A stretch of DNA of 64,000 nucleotides from Bretschneidera sinensis (Eukaryota > Streptophyta > Magnoliopsida > Brassicales > Akaniaceae), in assembly GCA_023935145.1 (NCBI GenBank), contig CM043700.1, positions 39,040,620-39,104,619 on the forward strand, in the 5' to 3' direction. The notes under the pieces were generated by a model that saw only the letters and a list, made by a program, of their open reading frames with translations, did not search any database and was not told the origin of the DNA. The first letter of the stretch is position 1; each line of letters starts with the position of its first letter. Below, one piece after another: positions 11,389 to 22,838 of the stretch. The position numbers and the translations under genes were made by a program.

Positions 11389-14236
11389 TGTAACGACCCA
11401 TCCCGGGATGGCCACCCCAAAACGGTGCCATTACATTTTGAGAATCCCAGCACGACACATATATGCAGTAGTAAAAATAAATATTACTAAAAGAACTTTA
11501 CATCAATCCGTAAAATGCATGAAGAGTTACAAATAAATTGTTCATTTTATTTTTTCATTAGTCTGAGGATGATGACACGTACGCGGCTTACAGAAAAATG
11601 ATTTCTTCTGAACCTCAACTCATCAAACTATTTACCAAGCCTGCTACTTGAAAATCATTGTACAATGAGGAGTGAACTTCACAAGCTCAGTGAATTGAAT
11701 TTACTAAAAGTATTCCAAATTCCAAATTCCATAAACAATCCTTTAATATTTAATCTTTTATTTTTCACATAGCCTGATGACAACTTTTTACTATCATTTC
11801 CCATATCATAAGATTTATTCTCTATCAATCTCTTATTCTCAATCATTGGTCCACCTTAAGATAATCAATTATCTCATAATTACCTCGTAATGAGGTTCAC
11901 ATCATAAAATCTTCTATTTAAAATAAGTCTTAACACCATAACTGTCTCTTTCTATGAGACTCAACCATTTATATTTAAATTCACCATAATGTCCCACATC
12001 TCAGTATTTCAATAATCTCATTATTATAGTTGTCTCTTTTAATGAGACTCAACCCTCTATAATTAAATTCACAATAATATGCCACATCTCAGTATGTCAA
12101 TAATCTCATTATTATAACTGTCTCTTTTTATGAGACTCAATCGTCTTAAATTAAATTCACAATAATGTGCCACATCTCAGTATTTCAATTATCTCATTAT
12201 CATAGCTATCTTTTTTTATGAGACTCAGCCATCATACACGACAATATACCTCAACTCAACTTTTCAATAATATTTTCATCATAATTGTCTCTTTCTGCGA
12301 GACTCAATCATCTATAATTATTTTCACGATAATAAATCACACATCAGCATTTCAGTCATACAACAATAATTAAAACAGATGCAAATGCATGAATGATTAT
12401 GATGGGAACGTCTTCCCACCTGTCGACAGGTTGTTATTATCTTAGACCGACTGCCCTCCCTGTTCTTTTATTCTCATCAGACCTGCTGTCTTCCCAGTTA
12501 ATTCCAGCATATACCGGCTGTCACGGTTTTCACTTTTCATCCCAGCATATACCGGCTGTCACGGTTTTCACTTTTCTATCCAGCATATACCGGCTGTCAC
12601 GGTTTTTACTTTTCATCCCAGCATATACCGGCTGTCACGGTTTTCACTTTTCATCCCAGCATATACCGGCTGTCACGGTTTTTACTTTTCATCCCAGCAT
12701 ATACCGGCTGTCACAGTTATTTCATTAGACCAGCTGCTTTCCCGGTTCTTTCGGTTATATTATTAAATGCATATGCGCATGAACAACGATACGGAACAGT
12801 AATATAACCAGTAATATAAAAACAATATAAAGATTCAAACCACTTAATTTGGCTATCCTGATTTTTTCACAAATTTTATATAACAAAGTTTCTTTAAAAA
12901 TTTCTTACATCCAATCATCCTGATTTTTATCAAATTATATAAAAATTCCACTAAATTCTTCTCTTCTCAAATCACATCAAATAATCAATTAAAGTCTGTC
13001 CAGATCCACTAAATTTCATCTCAAATTGTCCATCAGAATTTGTCAAGATCCACTAAAATCCATCTCAAATCATCCATCAAAATTTGACAAGATCCACTAA
13101 AATTCATCTCAATTCATCCATCAAAATTTGGCAAGATCCACTAAAATTCATCTCAATTCATCCATCAAAATTTGGCAAGATCCATTAAAATTTATCTCGT
13201 CATAATTCGTGTTAAAACATCAGTATGTCTCATCAATAATTTATTTATTGCTTTTATTCTCAAATTTTCAAAAATATCATTTCTCACCGAGAAATATTTC
13301 TACATGTCCAAATTTTCTATCATACCCATAAATTAATTTTTCATCTATCACCCAAGCATATTTAAATAATTAAATTTAATATTATCACCAAATAATTGAT
13401 TTTTCATTTAGACTACTTAAAGTAAATCCAACTCACCCCGTAGTACTTAAAGCTATCTGTGGGTCACTTTCTCGTCTTTCTCGATCTTCTAAAAAAATTT
13501 CTACTGTTATAGATAGTCAACACCTGACATAAAATCTGTATTAAATTTCTAATTATTTCTTAAATTCATCATAAACCACTCATTTTGAAAATTTTCACTT
13601 TGAGCTCTGGGAATTTCATATATGCTAAAAATTCAAAAATAAATACTACGCTATTACCTTATAATACTGATGACTTTTCATGATCCTTTATGAAATTTCA
13701 CAGAAAATCCCTTCAAAATTTTGCTCTTTCGATTTTTCTTTGGATCTCCAAGTGTTTAGAAAAACAGAGAATCAAAGGAAAAATGTAAACAAAATTTTGG
13801 TACTCTGTGTCTTCAACTTCTATCTATATAAGAAGAGTAGTTTTCATCGGTTGCACTCTAAACATAATATATAGCACATGATTATGCTTAAAAAAAACAA
13901 AAGGAAGACATAATTATGCCTAAATGGAAGACATCATCATGACTAAATGGAAGACATCATTATACCTAAAATGTAGAATATCATTATATCTAAAGTGGAG
14001 GTCATCATAATGCCTAAATGGAGTGTTTTGGCAGTAGGTGACTTCTGCCATGATTTTTCACTTTTTTTTTACTATTCACTATTCACGATTTATTGTTCAT
14101 GTTTTTTTTTTTTTTTTTTTTTTTACATTTCAACTTTTGTCTTTTTCAATCCTTATTCAGCCTTCTCGGATTTTAACTCTTTGTTATATTTATTAAAATA
14201 CATATTTATCCTTACTATAAAAATACAGTTATTACA
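11389..14236 (-). repeat. Gypsy 5' LTR (2848 bp)
   Basis: Collinear with the 3' LTR. The 38-bp array has six units here too (starts at 12505, 12543, 12581, 12619, 12657 and 12695), so unit number has not changed since insertion. The poly-T tract near 14103-14124 is longer than in the other LTR. Differences between the two LTRs are mostly scattered substitutions. Confidence 0.92.
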
Positions 14237-14364
14237 CTACTGTCATCCTCTCCAATCCGAATATGCTTCTAGGCCTTAGAGTAGATGAAGCCGTCGCGAA
14301 TCGTGCATCCCATCTTCTTCAGCGAGGAAACGTTGATGATGTCCTTTGGCCCGATATCTTGAGC

Positions 14365-15246
14365 CTAGGAGGCAGGGAGAGGCGCTCGAAAGTGCTGGAG
14401 TATGAGTGTGATGAGCATTCGGTAGGGAAGACATCCAGAGTCGCTCGCTTCACCATTAATCATATTGGCGAGCAACAGGGGGTATATATTGAAATGGTGC
14501 CCAGTTTTAAGGCCCCAAATCAATACAATATCTATATTAGATAGATACCCCCAACTCCCTAGTCTCGGGTGGATGGTCCAACTCACTATGAGGTTGAACA
14601 ATTTCGAGTCTAAGGGCATGTTACTACATGTGTGAAATGTAGTGGGTCTGAACACATAGTTAGGGTCGCCCCTAACTATCTGACACGCCTCTTCAACCTC
14701 GAAATTGTCTGGCCATCCATCCAGACTCCATTGGATCCCTCCCACAGGGATCCTCAAAATGCTCATTAAGAGGTTAGTATTAACCTCAAACTCCACACCC
14801 ATTATATTGGTTCTGAACCTCAGAGCCAATGGACTGGGTTTCACCAAGTTCGCATAGAACTGGTGAATCAGTTTGGGATAGTATTTCTCATGTACTTTGA
14901 CCAATTGATGAATCAGTCTAGGATAGTATTTCTCATGTACTTTGACCAATGGGGTCAAGTGAATTGCCTTGAAGGTAGGTAATATATCAAAATTACCATG
15001 ATGAATAGAGTCGGAGTCGACAACTCTACCCGTCATGATTTTCTTGTGGCGGATAACAGAATTATACATTGTTTTCACCGCTGGGCTGGAGAATAGAGTG
15101 TCGTCAAGCTCTGTTTTGGGCTTTTTGCTAGATGAGCCCGTCACACCCTTGCCCCTCGAATTTGAAACTGTGGATTTGGTGGACCTTGGCCTTGTAAGCG
15201 CATTTGGACCCCCAGTGGTGTATTTAACTCGAATTCTATAGGTCAT
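14365..15246 (-). pseudogene. SIRE env-like ORF / putative plant transposon protein, N-terminal part
   Basis: A 293-codon open frame downstream of SIRE RNase H. It has a basic, Ser/Thr-rich N-terminus (residues 1-45) and then a globular region resembling the putative plant transposon protein domain found in many plant genomes (words such as MGVEFEVNTNLLMSILRIP and IVSWTIHPR). Residues around 95-125 hold a 15-residue tandem duplication built on LVKVHEKYYPRLIHQ, matching a 45-bp repeat at about 14877-14966. After a stop at 14365 the same coding style continues toward 14237, where the gypsy element interrupts it; the tail resumes at 4486. SIRE elements often have an ORF here, called env-like, but no fusion or envelope function has been shown. 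I see no clear signal peptide. Confidence 0.65.
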
Positions 15247-15479
15247 TTTTGAAAAAAAAAAAAGAGTTTTTGATGGAAATAGGAGATTTCAACAGTAGAA
15301 AGTGGAAAAAGAGGTTGTGGATGAGTAGATCGATATGTTTAGGTAGTGTTTTGAAGGTTTTTAGATCAAAATGGCGAGATTTTGTAGAAAGAGAAAGCTA
15401 GGGTTTTTGAAAAATGGCATGAAAATCTGGAAAAATGAAAAGACTATTTATAGAATCGCGATACCAATTGTCTATGGTA

Positions 15480-15760
15480 AGGATACCAGTCGACTGGGTC
15501 CTCTGAAAAGATGAATAGTTTTGCATACCAGCAGACTGGGTTAGGGTACCAGTCGACTGGATTTATTGACAAAAAGATACCAGTCGACTGGGTAGTTCTT
15601 ACCAGTCTATTGGGGTGATAACTGAATTTTAAAATTTTGGCTCCAAACAAGGTCTAGTTGAATTAGTCGACTGTTATTGACTTACCAATCGACTGGGAAA
15701 TTAGGCAAAGACTTTCCAGTCGACTGGGATAGCCTTACCAGTCGACTGGACTCTTGAGAA
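15480..15760. repeat. Cluster of CCAGTCGACTGG palindromes between RNase H and env-like ORF
   Basis: About nine full or degenerate copies of the 12-bp palindrome CCAGTCGACTGG, often as ACCAGTCGACTGGGT, are spaced roughly 15-60 bp apart. The same motif recurs in both SIRE LTRs (about 3010-3225 and 23155-23400). Translations give recurrent PVDW words, but the frames are short and inconsistent, so this is a non-coding repeat. Confidence 0.9.
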
Positions 15761-16088
15761 AATTTTCATTCTTAAGTCTTAGCATTAAATTTTTTTATCT
15801 ATGCTATCTTGAGTGAGGGAGATACTAAACAAGGAATAATACTCATTCACTAGATGTCAAGTATGCATAATGATGAAGCAATTAGACATTCAGTTTATTA
15901 TAATCTAGCAATCCCATTAATAGTCAAATTTTGCACAAGCTAGCTTAACTTAGAGGTTTTCTAAGAATGTCAGCTATTTGATCATCTGATAGTATGAATT
16001 CTAGTCTTATATCACCTTTTTTAGCATGGTCTCTTAAGAAATGGTGTCTAATTTCTATGTGTTTAGTTCTAGAGTGCTGAATAGGATT

Positions 16089-17400
16089 CTAAGTTAGATT
16101 GATAGCACTAGTGTTATCACAATGAATTGAGATACTTTTAAAGATCATGCCATAGTCTTCTAGTTGTTGTTTCATCCATAAGACTTGAGCCCAACAACTT
16201 CCAGCTGCTACATATTCCGCCTCGGCGGTTGATAGTGCAACTGAGTTTTGTTTCTTGGAAAGCCAAGAGGTTAACATTGCACCTAAGAATTGGCATGTTT
16301 CACTTGTGCTTTTTCTATCTAATCTACATCCAGCAAGATTAGCATCTGAATATGCTACAAGCTCAAAAGATGAATCTTTAGAGTACCATAATCCTATAGT
16401 TTGAGTTCCTTGTAGATATCTAAGGATTTTTTTTACTGCAACTACATGTGATTCCTTAGGATTAGTTTGAAATCTAGCACACATGCATGCACTGAACATT
16501 ATATCAGGTTTACCTGCAGTCAAATAAAGCAAAGCTCCTATTATGCTTCTATAATATTTAGTATCTACACATTTACCTCATTCATCAAGATCAAGTTTTG
16601 TCGAGGTGCTCATGGGTGTTCTAAGTGGCTTTGAGCTTTCCATCTCAAACCTCTTTAGTAGGTCCTTAGTGTACTTTGATTGATTGATGAAGTGCCTCCT
16701 TTTAGTTGTTTTATTTGAAGTCCAAGGAAGTAGGTAAGCTTTCCAAGCATGCTCATTTCAAATTCACCTTGCATGTACTTGGCAAACTTTTGACACATAG
16801 ATTCATTAGTAGCACCAAATATAATATCATCAACATATATTTGGACTAAAAGAGCGTCATTTTTTAGAGTCTTTGTGAAGAAGGTTGTGTCTACTTTACC
16901 TCTTACAAAGTTATTGTCAATCAAAAATTTATTTTGTCTTTCATACCATGCCCTTGGAGCTTGCTTCAACCCGTATAGAGCCTTAGAAAGCTTGTAGACA
17001 TGATTTGGAAGACTAGGATTCTCAAATCTAAGAGGTTGCTCAACATAAACCTCTTCTTCTATAAAGCCATTTAAGAAAGCACTCTTTACATCCATTTGAA
17101 ACAACTTAAACTTATTAAAGCATGCAAAGGCTAATAACATTCGTATAGCTTCTAATCTAGCTACGGGAGCATAGGTCTTATCTAAGTCCATTCCTTCTTC
17201 TTGATTATATCCTTTAGCAACTAGTCTAGCCTTGTTTCTAGTTACTATTCTATTTTCATCCATCTTATTTCTAAATACCCATTTAGTTCCAATTATTGAA
17301 TGATTCTTAGGTCTAGGAACTAGATTCCATACATTGTTCCTTTCAAATTGATTTATTTCTTCTTGCATTGCAATTATCCAATCATTATCCTTTTCAGCTT
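16089..17400 (-). pseudogene. SIRE reverse transcriptase and RNase H
   Basis: The minus-strand RT frame (17368-16655) starts in the conserved EINQFERNNVWNLVPRP region and holds GTKWVFRNK, the QMDVKSAFLNG block, LYGLKQAPRAWYE and the catalytic YVDD at about 16826-16837. It ends after the SIRE-like words MLGKLTYFLGLQIKQL. RNase H follows in another frame (16532-16089) with KPDIMFSACMCARFQ, the TAEAEY active-site word and CDNTSAI. A frameshift between 16655 and 16532 separates the two, so the polyprotein is broken although the key residues of each domain remain. It would have copied the element's RNA into DNA in cytoplasmic particles. Confidence 0.88.
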
Positions 17401-17422
17401 CTATAAATGTCTTAGGTTCTAC

Positions 17423-18600
17423 TTAAGACAAATAAGCTATATAATTGCAAATATTTCTAATAGAGGAACGAGTTTTTACCCCTTGTGAAGGATCACCTAT
17501 CACTTGATCAATCGGGTGATAGTTTACATACCTCCAATCTTTAGGAAGACTATCCTCTTGTCGGCTTGTAGATGGTTGGTCTACTTTGAGAGTTTTCATC
17601 TCTCCATTTGTTTGAGGTGGACTCTTCTTTGGGTCAACAATGGGAGTAGGAGTTTCCGTTCTTGGAATAAAATCTGCATCATCATTAAAATAAACTTCTC
17701 TACTACTAATTGGGTTAGACTCATCAAGAGTTATATATACAGATTCTTCTACCACTAGAGTTCTCTTGCTGAAAACTATATAAGCCTTACTAGAGGTTGA
17801 ATATCCTAAAAATATTCCTTCATCGGTCTTAGAATTAAATTTATCCAAGTTAGTTTTATTGTTATTTAGGATGAAGCATTTACAACCAAAAGTACGAAAA
17901 TAAGAGATATAAGGCTTTCTACCTTTCCATAATTCATATGGAGTTTTGTCAAGAATAGGCCTAATTAAAATTCTATTCAAGATATAGCAAGAGGTATTTA
18001 CCGCTTCAACCTAAAAGTATTTTGGTAAACTATTTTCACAAAGCATTGTTCTTGAAAATTCTTCTAGAACTCTATTTTTCCTCTCAACAACTTCATTTTG
18101 TTAAGGGGTTCTAGGGGCTGAAAAGTTGTGATCAATTCAATTTTCATCAAAAAATTTTGAAAAACTTTGGTTTTCAAATTCTTTTCCATAATCACTTCTA
18201 ATGCTTGAAATACAAATCTCTTTTTCATTTTGAACCTTTTTTGCAAAAGTTTTCAAATCCTTTGAAAACTTCATCCTTTTAAGCAATAAAAATAACAAAG
18301 GTATATCTTGAATAGTCATCAACAATAACAAGAGCATATTGATGGCCACCTAGACTAATGGTGCAAATTGGACCAAATAAGTCCATATGCAAAAGTTCCA
18401 ATGGTCTAGTAGTTGAGACTACATTCTTTGATTTAAAAGAAATCCTAGTTTGTTTTCCCATTTGACAAGCATCACATACTTTGTCTTTTTCAAAATTAAT
18501 TTTGGGAAGTCAAATAACTAAATCTTTTCTTGAAATGATTTTCAGCAAGTTCATGTTCACATGACCAAGCTTTCTATGCCATAGCTATGGATTTTCACTA
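17423..18600 (-). pseudogene. SIRE integrase
   Basis: The minus-strand frames carry a GAG-pre-integrase/zinc region near 18580-18460 (LWHRKLGHVN and CDACQMGKQTR) and the integrase core (LHMDLFGPI, VDDYSRYTFV) at about 18400-18280. A decayed middle with several stops follows (18280-17990). The C-terminal region at 17980-17423 includes FGCKCFILNN and GIFLGYS, conserved in copia integrases. The stops at about 18280 and within 18240-18010 make it non-functional. Confidence 0.82.
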
Positions 18601-18990
18601 ATGGCAGGAAAACATTTTTCATTTTTGGAATGCAAGGATTTCAAATCAACTATATAGACATTTTCATGTCTATGGCCAACAAATTTAATCTTGTTACTTT
18701 TGATGTCTATAACTAGACAATGAAAGGTCTCAAATGTGACTTTGTTGCCTTTGTCACAAAGTTGACTAATACTTAGTAAATTTGGCTTAAGGCCTTGTAC
18801 TAGCAATACATTATCTATGGTTGAGAAATCATTACCAACTTTTCCATGCCTGATGATCTTTATTTTTGTGTTGTCTCCAATGGTGACAAGTCCACCATCT
18901 CTTAGAGTTAGCTCATTGAATACACTTTTATCACCAGTCATGTGTTTTGAGCATCCACTATCAAGGTACCAACAGTTACCCTTTTCCTTG
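18585..18990 (-). pseudogene. SIRE aspartic protease
   Basis: The frame reads WYLDSGCSKHMTGDKSVF, with the catalytic DSG at about 18954-18962. It continues through a typical copia protease body (VTIGDNTKIKI, NLLSISQLCD) to 18585. Retroviral-type aspartic proteases act as dimers and cut the gag-pol polyprotein. The active-site triad is intact here, but the flanking polyprotein is not. Confidence 0.82.
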
Positions 18991-19100
18991 GTGTGGAGAC
19001 ATATCTACATCACATAAGGATACACAATGACATTTTTAGGTACCTAAAATTTCTTGGGTCCTTTGGGGTTAGTCCTTGAAAATACGGTTCCTTTTGGGAC

Positions 19101-20449
19101 CTACACTTTCTTAACAGCATATGGTGATCTATTGACATGTTGATAATGCACAATTCTAGGATGATAGTTATTGAATTTTCTAGGAGTCTTTAGTTGTGCA
19201 TGTCTATAATTCTTAAGATAGGAGTTCCTAGGATACATGTTTTTATTGTGAGGAACATGAATATGCATACCATTTCCAGAAAATATATGATGATAATTTC
19301 TAGGATATATGCTTGCATTATCATGAGTATACATATTATTTCTAAAATGACTATGATTGTAATTCCTAGGATATGCTTGTGCAGTGTGCAGGTCTTGAGT
19401 ATACAAATTGTTCCTAGGATACACATGATGATTATTCCTAGCATGTGCATAAACATTCCTTCTAGGATTCTTCAATCTTATATTAGAATTAGTATTTCTA
19501 GACATGCTATCATTCAATGGGGGTGTGATTTTAACCTTTGAAGTAGAGGCTTCATTCACACATGAAGCTTTCATGAATAAGCCCTCTTTTGATTTTTGCT
19601 TGCCTAATGGAGAGTATCCTAGACCAGATTTTCCTCCACTTAATCTTTGGCAAGAAAGTGCTTCATCAAGCTTTTCTTTTCTAAGCATAAATTTAGATAT
19701 AGTACCATTCAATTCTAAATTTTTTTTCTTTAAATTCACATTTTCATCTTCGAGGAAATCTTGAGAAGCATCATACAGTAATGAAGATATTTTTTTTTTC
19801 TCTTTTCTTAGACTTAACATCTCTTTAGAAAGAGATGACACCTTTTTTTTAAGAGTAGAGTTCCTAGAATCAAATTTCTTTAATTCATCATGCATTTCAT
19901 TTATGACTTCTAACAATTCTTTACTACTACTCACAATGTTATTTTTAAAAGAGGGAGAAGATAATATCTCATTTTCATCATCAATTGCCATAAGGCATAG
20001 GTTGGCAATTTCCTCATATCCAACTTCTTTATCCGAGGATTCTTCTTCTTCTTCATCATCACTCTAAGTGGTTGCAATCATAGCCTTTTTCTTGAAGCTC
20101 TTGTATGGTTTGCTCGTAGCCATACAATCGGCTTTGATGTGACCGGGCTTCTTGCATCCATAGCACACAACTGGTTCCCTTTTTGAGGTGAGATCCTTTG
20201 TGTAAGGTTTCTTGCTTTTCTTCAAGAATCTATGAAACCGCTTGGTGATTAAAGCCATCTCACCATCTTCTTCACTGCTCTCTGCCTCTTTTTTCGATTA
20301 CTCTTTTCTGTTGTATGTAGAGGCTTTTATAGCAATCACTTTCTTTTTCTTCTCATCATCATTGACAATGGGATTCATTTCCTCCATTTGATATGTCAAC
20401 AACGACCCAAGGAGTGTCTCAACATCAAGTTTGTTAAGATCTTTGACCT
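19101..20449 (-). pseudogene. SIRE gag (nucleocapsid and coiled-coil part), truncated by the inversion
   Basis: From right to left: the fragment at 20449 is the middle of gag (EVKDLNKLDVETLLGS). A CCHC zinc knuckle, CYGCKKPGHIKADC, spans about 20124-20165. An acidic Glu/Asp/Ser stretch follows, then a 296-codon frame (19991-19101) with a coiled-coil (HDELKKFDSRNSTLKKKVSS) and an Asn/His/Arg/Tyr-rich tail with repeated YPRN words. The long gag with coiled coil and basic tail fits the SIRE lineage. The gag N-terminus is missing here and lies on the plus strand at 24151-24728, because the breakpoint falls at about 20449. Confidence 0.82.
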
Positions 20450-22788
20450 CCTCAGCAAAATGGAGTTGTTGATAGGATGAATAGGACCCTTATGGAAAAA
20501 GTTAGGTGCATGCTTATTGGATCTGGTTTACCCAAATGTTTTTGGGGGGGAGTTGTGTCAACTGCTACGTATTTGGTTAATAAATCACCCTCTAGAGCTT
20601 TGGCTCTTAAGACTCCTGAGAAGATGTGGAGTGGAAAGCCTCTTGAGTTAAACAACCTTAGAACTTTTGGATGTGCTGCATTTGCACATCAAAAGGAGGA
20701 TAAACTTAGCCCAAGGTCTAGAAAGTGTATGTTTCTAGGATATGGTGAAGGGGTTAAGGGGTATAAGTTGTGGTCCTTAGAACCAAAAAGAACTAAACTC
20801 ATAATAAATATGAATGTCATTTTTAATGAGCATTTATTTCCCTATTTGGAGAAAACTAACCCTGCAGGGGAAAGTGAGCAAACCAGTTTGGTTTATGTGG
20901 AACATAGCATCAAAGAAAATTCAGTTCAGGTAGAGCAAGTAAGGCAAGAGGGTTCGGACCAGGTAGAGCCCATTGATGAAGGCCAAACTCAAGATACTCA
21001 AGAAGAGGCTGAACTAGAAAGGGATGATGCATCAAATCAGAATGATTATCAGCTCACAAGGGACCGAAAAATGAGGTAGGTCATACCACATTTGAGATAT
21101 GGTTTTGCGGATACTAATGTAATAGCTCCTTATTCAGAAGGAGGGATAAATGAACCAGAAACTTACATTGATGCCATGGAATGCAAGGATTCGTCAAGAT
21201 AGAAGCTAGTTATGGAGGAGAAAATGCATTCTTTGAGGAAGAACAACTCTTGGAAATTGGGCATAAACCAGAAAGCAGAGAGTTGTGGATTGTAAGTGGA
21301 TTTTCAAGATCAAATAAGGGAACACTCCAGGGGATTAAGTCCGGTATAAGGCTAGGCTGGTGGTGAAGGGGTTCACACAAAGAGAAGGCATAGATTTCAT
21401 CAAAATATTCTCACCAGTTATGAAATACAAGACGATAAGGATAGTGTTAGCAATGGTGGTCTAATTTGATTGGGAGATTGAGCAAATGGATGTGAAGACA
21501 ACGTTCTTACATGGAGAGCTTGATGAGACCATCTACATGAGGCAACCCGAAGGCTATGAGGAAGGAAGGCAGGGAGATTTGGTATACCAATTGAAGAAAT
21601 CTCTCTATGGTTTGAAGCAATCACCTCGACAATGGAATAAGAGGTTCGATTCCTTTGTAACTAGCTTGGGATTCATGAGGAACTACTACGATTCGTGCTT
21701 GTACTACAAAGGTCACAAGGTGGAGGAAATGGTGATTATCCTCATCTATGTCAATGATATACTATTGGTTGGTAACAGCAGGGAGAGGATAGAAAGGTTG
21801 AGGTCTCAACTCAGTTCGGAGTTTAAGATGAAGGATCTTGGTCATGCACAGAAGATCCTTGGGATGAGTATAATTCGGGAAAGGGAGAGAAACAGGTTGA
21901 AGATTTTTCAGACTTCATACATAGAGAAAATGATATCTAAATTCTGTATAGAAGATAATAAACCAGTAAAGATTCCCCTTGCTGGTCATTTCAAGTTCTC
22001 CAGCGATCAATGTCCTAGATGGGATGTAGAGAAGAAAGAAATGGAAAATGTCCCTTACTCTAGTGCGGTTAGATCAGTCATGGTAAGCACTAGACTCGAC
22101 ATTGCTCATGCAATTAGTGTTCTTAGCAGGTTTATGAGTAATCCCGAAAAAGAGAAATGGCTTGGGATGAAGTGGTTGCTGAGGTATTTGAAGGGAAGCT
22201 CAGATGTGGGGCTTGTATACGAGAAGAGGGATAAGTCCATCTGATTAGAAGGTTATGCTGATTCGGACTATAGAGCAGACCAGGACAAGAAAAGATCGAT
22301 TACCTAATACTTCTTCAATTTAAATTAATATTGTATAAATTGGAAGGCTCAATTGCAGTCGGTGGTAGAACTCTCAATAACCGAGGTAGAGTATAGCAAC
22401 AACGGAAGCGATTAAGGAGGCTATGTGGTGTAAAGGGTTGTTGGAAGAGTTGAAAGTCCTAAAAGAGCAGGTGGTGGTGTATTCAGATAGCTAAAGTGCG
22501 TTGCATTTGTGTAAGAATCCAGCGTTCCATGAGAGGACAAAGCATATGGATGTTCGGTATCATTTCATTTAGGAAAATGTTACGGAATGATGCATTCATG
22601 TGGACCAAGTGGCCACGGAAGAAAATCCTGCAGATTTAAGCATCAAAGTTCTACCTCTAAGGAAGTTCAATCATTGCCTTGGACTTCTTAGGATTGGAGT
22701 CGGATGATATGGTGACTCATGTTGAGTTTGGATCCTGAGTTCTCTACAAAATGGGTGTGGGTTTAATTGCTTAGACAAAGGTAGAGAT
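20450..22788 (+). pseudogene. Copia A integrase C-terminus, reverse transcriptase and RNase H (inverted)
   Basis: The frame starts PQQNGV and MNRTLMEKVRCM (integrase core end), passes FGCAAFAHQ and MFLGYG, and reaches a linker by 21079. The RT lies mainly at 21486-22244 (MDVKTTFLHGELDE, LYGLKQSPRQWNKRF, MKDLGHAQKILGM). The catalytic YVDD reads YVND at 21747-21758, losing one metal-binding Asp. RNase H (22245-22700) is recognisable (EGYADSDY) but has stops. The polypurine tract AAAGGTAGAGAT ends just before the LTR start at 22789. Several frame breaks (21079, 21360, 22244) confirm a pseudogene. Confidence 0.88.
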
Positions 22789-22838
22789 TGTTGGGATTTG
22801 TCTAAGAATTAAAAGGATGAAAGATGAGGCTTCAGCAG
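22789..22838 (+). repeat. First 50 bp of copia A 3' LTR
   Basis: TGTTGGGATTTGTCTAAG onward matches the reverse complement of 27612-27563. It stops at the SIRE insertion; its last five bases AGCAG (22834-22838) are the target duplication also present as CTGCT at 2333-2337. Confidence 0.93.

Larger units (their letters stand above)
4487..14236 (-). mobile_element. Ty3-gypsy chromodomain retrotransposon (Tekay/Del-like), third nest level
   Basis: A 9750-bp element with long LTRs (4487-7305 and 11389-14236), both TGTAACGACCC...ATTACA. The initiator-Met primer site TGGTATCAGAGC lies on the minus strand at 11373-11384, beside the right-hand LTR, so the element reads leftward. The flanks CTATT (4482-4486) and CTACT (14237-14241) are a 5-bp target duplication with one change. 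It interrupts the SIRE env-like ORF. The internal region is heavily decayed but keeps readable gag, RT/RNase H and chromodomain traces. Confidence 0.92.

Noticed and set aside
15480..15760. CRISPR-like appearance of evenly repeated CCAGTCGACTGG motifs
   Set aside because: This is plant nuclear DNA. Spacing is irregular, the motif is only 12 bp and palindromic, and it also occurs in LTRs, so it is a retrotransposon repeat.
19190..19541. ORFs rich in Met/Ile/His on both strands
   Set aside because: Shadow frames of the repetitive Asn/His/Tyr/Arg-rich tail of SIRE gag.
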